Of a stretch of DNA of 6,870 nt, positions 1 to 5,225 are shown one piece after another. The first letter of the stretch is position 1. Each line of letters starts with the position of its first letter. The position numbers and the translations under genes are program-made. This stretch comes from Alphaproteobacteria bacterium. Lineage in GTDB: Bacteria > Pseudomonadota > Alphaproteobacteria > Micavibrionales > Micavibrionaceae. The notes under the pieces are model-generated. The model ran no database searches. It saw only the letters and a program-made list of their open reading frames with translations, and had not been told where the DNA came from. The stretch covers positions 1 to 6,870 of the forward strand of contig JAJFGT010000096.1 in NCBI GenBank assembly GCA_021776015.1, in the 5' to 3' direction.

Positions 1-486
1 TTCGGGAAGAGCGGCATCAACGTCACTCCATTTGTTGTATGGGTTATCAATAAGCGCTCCATTAGAAGGCACTTGCTTTGCCAGAGCGAGAAAGATTTGC
101 TCCTTAGTCAAAGTGTAGCGTGGCGCTTTTTTGGAATTAGCAAGGACAATCCCATCAAAACCAATTTTCAATTCTGTAATATTATCTATACCGTTTTTGG
201 CACATAGCTTTTCTTCGCTCTCTTTGATCATACGAGATGCATCATTGATATCGGGATGCTCGTCACCAATCCCGCCACAAAAAAGTTTAAAGCCGCCGCC
301 CGTTCCTGTTGATTCAACAATTGGGGTTTTATAGTTTTCTGTATTTCCAAACTCCTCAGCCACAACGGTAACAAAGGGGTAGACAGTAGATGAACCCACA
401 ATTTGGATATGATCACTCGCCTGTGCCTGTCCAGAAATAGGCAAAAATAAAGCCGTTAAAACGGCTGACAATAGAATCTTCTTCAT
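1..486 (-). CDS. pstS: PstS, phosphate ABC transporter periplasmic binding protein (3' part beyond window)
   Basis: The first 162 residues of the periplasmic phosphate-binding subunit of the PstSCAB importer are visible; the gene runs off the left edge. Residues 1-23 form a Sec signal peptide: positive MKK, a hydrophobic core, then a likely cleavage after AQA. The mature protein begins with the family's phosphate-loop signature GSSTVYP (residues 31-37), followed by STGTGGG (59-65) and DASR (82-85). All three contribute phosphate ligands in PstS proteins. Cys70 and Cys95 fit the conserved pair seen in alphaproteobacterial members. The start is fixed by an AAGGAG Shine-Dalgarno 9 nt upstream, and by the signal peptide beginning exactly there. 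It lies 47 nt downstream of the arsR-type gene on the same strand with no obvious terminator between, so co-transcription is likely. Identity is near certain; the substrate (phosphate rather than another oxyanion) follows from the family. Confidence 0.93.
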   Translation of the reverse strand, partial: MKKILLSAVLTALFLPISGQAQASDHIQIVGSSTVYPFVTVVAEEFGNTENYKTPIVESTGTGGGFKLFCGGIGDEHPDINDASRMIKESEEKLCAKNGIDNITELKIGFDGIVLANSKKAPRYTLTKEQIFLALAKQVPSNGALIDNPYNKWSDVDAALPE

Positions 487-495
487 TATAGATTT

Positions 496-501
496 CTCCT
501 T
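496..501 (-). promoter_or_regulatory. Ribosome binding site of pstS
   Basis: AAGGAG on the minus strand, 9 nt before the pstS ATG at 486. It is the only clear consensus Shine-Dalgarno found at a gene start in this window, which contrasts with the probably leaderless arsR and membrane-protein genes. It fits an internal operon gene translated from a longer message. Confidence 0.8.
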
Positions 502-533
502 ATTGGTTTGTTGAGGGGTATATAAACAAGAGG

Positions 534-920
534 TCATTTCGATTTTTCCTTTTTTAATTCTACAAGCGGATGAGGCGAAGCAAGTTCAATCAAAACGCCT
601 CCTGGATTTATCTTACTGTCTTTAATATCAACGAATTCCACGGCACAACATTTTACAACCATGTACTGGATGAGTTCTTGACCAAATTCAAAATTAGCCG
701 TGTAGATAATAGAGCGTCCTTCACGTCGTGGTGTAATAAGACCCGCATTACTCATATGCGATAAGTGAAAAGAAAGAGTGTTATGAGGAATACCTAGTTT
801 TTTACTGATCTCACCCGCAGCAGATCCCTTTGCCCCCTTCTTAATAAGAAGACGAAATGTTCTCAGGCGTGTTTCCTGAGAGAGTGCGTCGAACGCTATG
901 AGTGCTTCTTGTATGTCCAT
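534..920 (-). CDS. ArsR/SmtB-family winged-helix repressor
   Basis: A small DNA-binding repressor of the ArsR/SmtB type, which in this family leaves its operator when it binds arsenite, a metal or another ligand. The winged-helix core is complete: 'FDALSQETRLRTFRLL', then a helix-turn-helix around 'ISKKLGIPHNTLSFHLSHM', then the wing 'GLITPRREGRSIIY'. The frame is open to an ATG at 950 (138 aa). The start at 920 (128 aa) is preferred, because a TTGACT-N16-TATAGT promoter would start transcription near 923, downstream of the first ATG, and family homology begins at MDIQEAL. The classic CxC site in the third helix is absent. A vicinal Cys91-Cys92 pair follows the last helix, recalling the C-terminal arsenite site of the Acidithiobacillus-type ArsR, but no third cysteine is visible. 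The lysine-rich tail ends 47 nt before pstS. Family is certain, ligand is not; it could also sense a metal or redox state. Confidence 0.9.
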   Translation of the reverse strand: MDIQEALIAFDALSQETRLRTFRLLIKKGAKGSAAGEISKKLGIPHNTLSFHLSHMSNAGLITPRREGRSIIYTANFEFGQELIQYMVVKCCAVEFVDIKDSKINPGGVLIELASPHPLVELKKEKSK

Positions 921-921
921 C

Positions 922-939
922 TGTCTAGAACTATAGACA
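922..939. promoter_or_regulatory. Candidate ArsR operator (inverted repeat)
   Basis: TGTCTA-N6-TAGACA, an interrupted 6-bp-arm palindrome. It covers the whole -10 box (930-935) and the predicted start of transcription of the arsR gene. A dimeric winged-helix repressor bound here would block its own promoter, the usual autoregulation in this family. The position is striking, but the arms are short, so binding is inferred. Confidence 0.45.
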
Positions 940-957
940 CATTTTATCATGAGTCAA
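930..957 (-). promoter_or_regulatory. Sigma70-type promoter of the arsR-pstS operon
   Basis: Minus-strand TTGACT (957-952), 16-nt spacer, TATAGT (935-930). The AT-rich block at 959-972 just upstream would suit an UP element. The expected start of transcription, about 7 nt after the -10 box, falls near 923, three bases before the ATG at 920. This implies an almost leaderless message and argues against the longer start at 950. Confidence 0.6.
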
Positions 958-958
958 G

Positions 959-972
959 ATTTTTTAAAAAAT
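959..972. repeat. 14-bp perfect A/T palindrome between divergent promoters
   Basis: ATTTTTTAAAAAAT reads the same on both strands and sits immediately upstream of the arsR -35 box. An A/T tract here could act as an UP element or bend the DNA between the two divergent promoters. It is too A/T-only to be a convincing hairpin terminator. Confidence 0.5.
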
Positions 973-1004
973 ATACACATTGAGAAAACAAGCTGACATT
1001 TTTA

Positions 1005-1033
1005 TTGACATACATTTAAAGCCCCCCTATTCT
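1005..1033 (+). promoter_or_regulatory. Sigma70-type promoter of the membrane-protein gene
   Basis: Consensus TTGACA (1005-1010), 17-nt spacer, TATTCT (1028-1033). Transcription should start around 1040-1041, which is the A of the ATG itself, so the message is predicted to be leaderless. No Shine-Dalgarno precedes the ATG; the upstream bases are GCCCCCCTATTCTCCGCGTT. The hexamer TGACAT occurs at 994-999 and again at 1006-1011, 12 bp apart, across the -35 box, and might be a regulator site. Confidence 0.6.
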
Positions 1034-1040
1034 CCGCGTT

Positions 1041-1832
1041 ATGGAAAAAAAAGAAACTAATAACAACCAGTTTTTAACCAAAACATTTAATATTCTTACG
1101 GATACGGGTGTTCAGTTTTCAGCTGGAAACACCTGCCTCTTTTGGGCTGGTGGGGGCATTCCTCAAATCGCATCAACAGGCGCCCTTATTGGCTGTATTA
1201 CATTAAAAGCTTATTCAGAATTTTCAGGCGATGCTCACAATTTACTGGCAGATCCAAATGCGGCTTTAAAAATTGCCAGCGGAGCTTTAGGCATTATAGC
1301 CGTAAATTCAGTCATTAACGGTGAAATGATTCCCGCCATAACATCAACAGCTTTTGCCATTGGTAACTTAAGAGTCGCAGGTATTTTTGAAAATTTAAAA
1401 AGTAAATTATCTGATACATTTGGAAAAGTCGTAGGACAAATTGCGACACAACCCGAGACATTCTATACAATTGGATTAGGCCTGGCCGCACATATGGCAG
1501 CAGGAGACGCAACAGTTGCCCTCCCTTTTATAGACAAGACTGTTCCATTATCCATGTTAACTTATATTCCTACAGCTATTGGGGGTGGCTTGGCCGTTCG
1601 TAATGCTGTTACAGGAGAACATGATAAATCAAAACCATTTCTGTGGTTAGCAGGAGGTGTCGGAGCAACGGCAGGAGCTGGAATTTTGGGAGGTGCTGTA
1701 TTGCCCGCCCTAGCGAATGGTTTCTTTTCTAGTGCTTACATTAAAATTCAAGCCGATATTGAAGGTGGATATAAAAATCTTGGACAATCCATTAAAAATA
1801 ATGGGCAAAAACTCTGGCAAAGAATACTATAA
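1041..1832 (+). CDS. Unrecognised polytopic inner-membrane protein, 263 aa
   Basis: I do not recognise a family. The protein has a short polar N-terminus (MEKKETNNNQ) and no signal peptide. Four or five long Gly/Ala-rich hydrophobic stretches follow, at about residues 32-56, 76-107, 142-163, 168-186 and 198-228, and it ends with an amphipathic Lys/Gln-rich tail of about 35 residues. This suggests an integral membrane protein. The two halves look distantly alike: 'INGEMIPAI' (92-100) in the first lines up with 'LGGAVLPAL' (216-224) in the second, each followed by a polar segment with spaced Lys and Leu, so an old duplication is possible. The start at 1041 is supported by the promoter that places transcription there. 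It is transcribed divergently from arsR and converges on the DUF1543 gene 17 bp away. A small transporter or membrane scaffold is possible; no function is claimed. Confidence 0.75.
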   Translation: MEKKETNNNQFLTKTFNILTDTGVQFSAGNTCLFWAGGGIPQIASTGALIGCITLKAYSEFSGDAHNLLADPNAALKIASGALGIIAVNSVINGEMIPAITSTAFAIGNLRVAGIFENLKSKLSDTFGKVVGQIATQPETFYTIGLGLAAHMAAGDATVALPFIDKTVPLSMLTYIPTAIGGGLAVRNAVTGEHDKSKPFLWLAGGVGATAGAGILGGAVLPALANGFFSSAYIKIQADIEGGYKNLGQSIKNNGQKLWQRIL

Positions 1833-1849
1833 TTTACGCTTTCACCTTT

Positions 1850-2350
1850 TTATATGGGTATGTATCGACAAATAAAATCAAAAGGTTTTTCTTTATCTGT
1901 TTTCACAAGATGAATAGAAAGATTGTTTTTCTGTACAACTTCATGAAGACAAATAGCCGTTTCAACCTCTATTTGAACATCTCTATGAGGTGATTTCCAG
2001 TTTTCAACCCCTTGTAATGCCTTTGCACGCGCTTTACTTTCTGTTTCCTCAACAATAAATACATTGTGATGAATTTCGGTAAATTGTGTGGGATCATACC
2101 CGCCAAGATTTAGAAAATATAATTTTTTAGAGCTTTGGTCAGAATCAGCTTTGAGGGCAATATCGTACCCATCGGCATAATTTAAGATTCCCCAGCAATC
2201 AATATGGAGACTTTCAGGTGTCCCCCACCATTGCCGACGTAATTCATCATAGCAATCTTCAATAGTATCCTCCACGACAAAACGAAGATCATGGACTTCT
2301 ATATTTGAATTATGAGTTACGCCACCAATATAAATTACAAATAAGTTCAT
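1850..2350 (-). CDS. DUF1543-type protein with two related repeats, 166 aa
   Basis: A small, probably cytoplasmic protein resembling DUF1543, a family of unknown function. The first unit begins 'MNLFVIYIGG' and continues with 'IEVHDLRFVVEDTIEDCYDE' and 'WWGTPESLHIDCW', the family's recognisable order. The second unit, from about residue 76, repeats the plan more loosely: 'KLYFLNLGG' (76-84), then 'EIHHNVFIVEETESKARAKA'. The protein is thus two tandem copies of one fold, as in several family members. There is no signal peptide or membrane segment. No clear Shine-Dalgarno precedes the ATG at 2350, which is chosen because the family motif starts at once. It is divergent from the HAD/receiver/PPDK fusion gene and convergent with the membrane-protein gene, so it is likely transcribed alone. 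The family call rests on remembered motifs. Confidence 0.8.
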   Translation of the reverse strand: MNLFVIYIGGVTHNSNIEVHDLRFVVEDTIEDCYDELRRQWWGTPESLHIDCWGILNYADGYDIALKADSDQSSKKLYFLNLGGYDPTQFTEIHHNVFIVEETESKARAKALQGVENWKSPHRDVQIEVETAICLHEVVQKNNLSIHLVKTDKEKPFDFICRYIPI

Positions 2351-2367
2351 CTTAATTTTGCCTAAAA

Positions 2368-2396
2368 AATCTATGTGTTGAGCCTCTGCCTATGAA
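2368..2396 (-). promoter_or_regulatory. Weak candidate promoter of the DUF1543 gene
   Basis: Minus-strand TTCATA (2396-2391), 17-nt spacer, TAGATT (2373-2368). Each box matches the sigma70 consensus at four of six positions with ideal spacing, giving a leader of about 10-15 nt. In such A/T-rich DNA this could be chance. Its upstream edge touches the decamer repeat at 2396-2420. Confidence 0.25.
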
Positions 2397-2420
2397 ATCT
2401 TGGACAATCTTGGACAATCT
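2396..2420. repeat. Decamer tandem repeat, 2.5 copies
   Basis: AATCTTGGAC is repeated head to tail at 2396-2405 and 2406-2415, followed by a half copy AATCT (2416-2420). It lies in the divergent intergenic region, just upstream of the likely -35 region of the DUF1543 gene and about 30 bp upstream of the opposing promoter. A 15-base version (AAATCTTGGACAATC) occurs at 2395-2409 and also inside the 3' end of the membrane-protein gene (1775-1789). One helical turn of spacing would suit tandem protein binding on one DNA face, but a replication-slippage product is equally possible. Confidence 0.7.
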
Positions 2421-2451
2421 AAATCATTTACGCAAGATTTAATCAAAACCA

Positions 2452-2480
2452 TTGCCATATCAAAAATAAATATCTATACA
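2452..2480 (+). promoter_or_regulatory. Sigma70-type promoter of the HAD/receiver/PPDK fusion gene
   Basis: TTGCCA (2452-2457), 17-nt spacer, TATACA (2475-2480), in an A/T-rich setting. Transcription would start near 2487. This leaves 6 nt before the GTG at 2493, 21 nt before the ATG at 2508 and 27 nt before the ATG at 2514. The last has a weak AAGG (2504-2507) 6 nt upstream. Confidence 0.5.
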
Positions 2481-2492
2481 TAATTTTTTAAC

Positions 2493-5225
2493 GTGTATGA
2501 TCAAGGTATGGGAATGCCAAAAGACGCTAGATCTTTCTACAGTGATTTAAATCATCAAATTTCTAAGCATGACACTGTCGACTTATGCGTCGATTGTGAT
2601 GTCTTTGGAACACTTCTCGCTGACTTTACAAGTAGCTCATTGAATATCCCTCTAATGAAGGCGTTGCAATGGTTTCGTCAACAGGGCTATAGAATTCGCA
2701 TTGTCTCTTCTCATCCTATCCGCGCGGAAGCATTACTGAGAGAATCTGATTTTGATCAAAGTTTTTTTCCTGTCGTAGATAAAAAAGATCTTTCGAGTCC
2801 TCATAACTACGTTATTGCTCTTCGAATAGATGATGAACCCATTATGAACAGCTCATCAGAGTCCCCTCAATATGTTGCGACTTATCATCCTCACTCAGCA
2901 GAATTCCAAGCATTTTTATCTGCCTTTCTAGGAGAAGAGATAGCTCCACCCGACCCTAAAAATATTAAAAGAATGCTCATCGTAGATGATGATTTAGGGA
3001 GATATATGTCTCCCTCTTTTTTCTTTAAAAATTCTGAAATCCCTGTCGAAGTTGGTTATGCTACAAATAGCAAAAAGGCCCTCAAAATAATAGATGATTG
3101 GATCTCTCAAGGATATGGATTGGATCTTATCTCTTGTGATGACAATCGAAAAGGAATGGGAGAGCATGGAGTATCTGTCCTGACAACTCTTATGCAACAT
3201 ATCGAAAATATAAACCCTAATTATCTCCCTCCTCAAATGTTTATTCACTCTAAAGGTGATGTTGATATCCCTCTTGATTTTAAATGGGGAACGCCAGATT
3301 CATTACAATTTCAAGAGTTTCAAGCAATGGCTCGTGAAGGAAAATTCTATGATTTTATTTTAGGATTAACCTCTGCAAAATGCTTTGAAAATCATCATTT
3401 TTTCTCCACAAAACTTCGAAAATATTGCAATCAGCATTGGGGAACAAATTTTGCCACTTCAGCCTCAGAACAACATTTTTATTATAATCCAAAGGCATCA
3501 CTAGACTTAGAAGACATACAAAATCTTATCGGCCCCAAAAACTCCTCAGAAAATATTTTTGATCGATGTAGAACGGATCAAATCAGTAGCTTAAGAGGAC
3601 GAAAAAGACTCTCTTATCTGAAGGGATGGGAATATGCCGCAGGAATTGATTTTAAGAATGCTGTTGGGGATGCTGTTGTCGGACGTTTAGCTTTTGATAA
3701 AGAGGATATTGAAACTTTAAAATCTCAAGATTTACAAACACCCATTATTTTGTGTATTGAAAAATACGATCCCAAATATATTTCATTATTATCTCATGTA
3801 GAGGGAGTCATTTTACTAGGAGAGGATCCACCACATTTAAAACTCATATTAGATAATGCTGGTATAAGCGGTATTTTAACAATGGACCGAGAAGACAATC
3901 AAAGAGAAAAAAAATTGATATTGGAGGGAAAAACCCTCATATACTGTAATAAATACTGGGATGATGATAAAGAGGAATGGGCTCTTAGAAATATCTTCGT
4001 ATCTGTAGGAGATACAGTCTCTATTGACTATGACATTGTTGCCACATCTTCCATGCACGAATCTTCATCGGAAGAAGAAATTATTGGACAATTTTTTCCT
4101 ATCGAAATTCCTTATCAAAAATCATTCACTCATTATCCCCCTCATCACTTCTCAAGATTAAGCTCTGCTGCTGATAGTTTACGAAAAAAATATTCTTCTC
4201 TCACAATAGTCTCTAATGCAGATACCGCAGAACAAATAGGCGAAGCTTGTCTTCAAAAATCAGAGGGGATAGGTCTTATTCGAAGTGAACATATGTTTTA
4301 TGAACCTGATCACCTAGAGCTTCTTCAAAAAATCATGACCACAGATAATAATGAAGAGAGACAGCATGCCTTAAATGCTTTGCAGGTTTTGCATTCAAAA
4401 GATATAGATGCCCTCCTATGCGCTGCTAAGAAAATAGAGCCTCCCTTCCCTCTGACATTCAGATTATTAGATGCCCCATTAGAAGAATTTTGTCCACCCC
4501 ATCAACAGAAGACTATTATAGACCGTGTAGGAGAAACTCAAGGCCGTGGAGTACAATTTGCCTTACAAACACAGGGGCTTTATGAAATGCAGATTAAGGC
4601 TCTTTTTGAATCCATACAACGATCTAGTTATACCCCCAACATTCGTATTATGGTTCCACATCTTCGTACTGTAGATGAAGCCCTTAGGGTAAAAAATATG
4701 ATCAGTCCGTTAGCAGATCAAATCCCTTTTGAATTTGGTGGAATGATTGAAACCGTTGAGTCTGTTAAGAATATTGAGTCCTTAGCACCTCATTTTCATT
4801 TTGCGAGTATTGGAACAAATGATCTCATGTCAGATCTCATGGGCGGTATTCATAGAGTTGACTATGAAGGCATTACAGAATGGATGATTGAGAATAAGGT
4901 CAAAGGAGACTCTCCTTTCAAAAAAATGCCTCCCATTCTTCAAGACACAATGCAATACATCGCCAATGCTTCACGAACAGCCAATCCCAATATTCATCTA
5001 TCAGCCTGCGGTCAACATATGGGAACAGATGAAATCGCTCCAGATCTCGCTTTATCAATAGGATTAGACAGTATCTCAGTCCCCAATAGGGATATCCTTA
5101 GTGTCCGTCTATTATCAGCATACTATGCGAATGCAAAACGCCACGATCTTAACAAAGCAGGGAAAACTAAGATAACAGAGAGTTCCATTACACAATCTGA
5201 TCTATTACAGAGATACAAAATTTAA
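2493..5225 (+). CDS. HAD-like / receiver-like / PPDK-type phosphohistidine and PEP-binding fusion protein, 910 aa
   Basis: A large, probably cytoplasmic protein. Residues ~29-120 are HAD-like: nucleophile Asp36 in DVFGTL, Ser72/73, Lys97/98 and the acidic pair Asp113-Asp114. Residues ~158-270 resemble a response-regulator receiver: acidic pocket Asp165-167, phospho-acceptor candidate Asp216, Ser253, and Lys264 in 'DFKWG'. From about 375 it follows pyruvate phosphate dikinase (PPDK). The swivelling domain (~380-520) has 'GEDPPH' where PPDK has 'GGMTSH', placing His448 on the phospho-histidine. The PEP/pyruvate barrel (~545-880) keeps Arg597 (GIGLIRSEHMF), Arg657 (RLLDAPLEEF), Glu753 (GGMIE), Asn776-Asp777 (SIGTND) and Cys839 (SACGQH). 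These match the PPDK catalytic set. The ATP-grasp domain of PPDK is absent, so ATP-dependent PEP synthesis is unlikely; phosphate transfer from PEP to His448, or a regulatory role, is the inference. The start is GTG 2493, but ATG 2514 behind a weak AAGG is equally possible. The 3' end overlaps the convergent gene by 21 bp. Confidence 0.9.
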   Translation: MYDQGMGMPKDARSFYSDLNHQISKHDTVDLCVDCDVFGTLLADFTSSSLNIPLMKALQWFRQQGYRIRIVSSHPIRAEALLRESDFDQSFFPVVDKKDLSSPHNYVIALRIDDEPIMNSSSESPQYVATYHPHSAEFQAFLSAFLGEEIAPPDPKNIKRMLIVDDDLGRYMSPSFFFKNSEIPVEVGYATNSKKALKIIDDWISQGYGLDLISCDDNRKGMGEHGVSVLTTLMQHIENINPNYLPPQMFIHSKGDVDIPLDFKWGTPDSLQFQEFQAMAREGKFYDFILGLTSAKCFENHHFFSTKLRKYCNQHWGTNFATSASEQHFYYNPKASLDLEDIQNLIGPKNSSENIFDRCRTDQISSLRGRKRLSYLKGWEYAAGIDFKNAVGDAVVGRLAFDKEDIETLKSQDLQTPIILCIEKYDPKYISLLSHVEGVILLGEDPPHLKLILDNAGISGILTMDREDNQREKKLILEGKTLIYCNKYWDDDKEEWALRNIFVSVGDTVSIDYDIVATSSMHESSSEEEIIGQFFPIEIPYQKSFTHYPPHHFSRLSSAADSLRKKYSSLTIVSNADTAEQIGEACLQKSEGIGLIRSEHMFYEPDHLELLQKIMTTDNNEERQHALNALQVLHSKDIDALLCAAKKIEPPFPLTFRLLDAPLEEFCPPHQQKTIIDRVGETQGRGVQFALQTQGLYEMQIKALFESIQRSSYTPNIRIMVPHLRTVDEALRVKNMISPLADQIPFEFGGMIETVESVKNIESLAPHFHFASIGTNDLMSDLMGGIHRVDYEGITEWMIENKVKGDSPFKKMPPILQDTMQYIANASRTANPNIHLSACGQHMGTDEIAPDLALSIGLDSISVPNRDILSVRLLSAYYANAKRHDLNKAGKTKITESSITQSDLLQRYKI

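Noticed and set aside
131..764. Short plus-strand open frames opposite pstS and the arsR-type gene
   Set aside because: They lie wholly antisense to genes with clear family signatures, have no ribosome site, and their translations look like low-complexity shadows.
921..950. Ten-residue N-terminal extension of the ArsR-type protein from the ATG at 950
   Set aside because: This segment holds the best promoter -10 box and the candidate operator, and transcription would start downstream of that ATG; family homology begins at 920.
959..972. Rho-independent terminator
   Set aside because: The palindrome is pure A/T with no loop or G/C stem and sits between two promoters, so a DNA-structure or UP-element role is more sensible.
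1833..1849. Bidirectional terminator between the convergent membrane-protein and DUF1543 genes
   Set aside because: The 17-bp gap contains no inverted repeat able to form a stem.
2396..2420. CRISPR-like array
   Set aside because: The repeat unit is only 10 bp, copies are directly adjacent without spacers, and no cas gene is present.
2493..5225. Calling the fusion protein pyruvate phosphate dikinase (ppdK) or PTS enzyme I (ptsI)
   Set aside because: The ATP-grasp domain of PPDK and the HPr-binding domain of enzyme I are both absent, and the phospho-histidine loop is not canonical; only the C-terminal half is PPDK-like.
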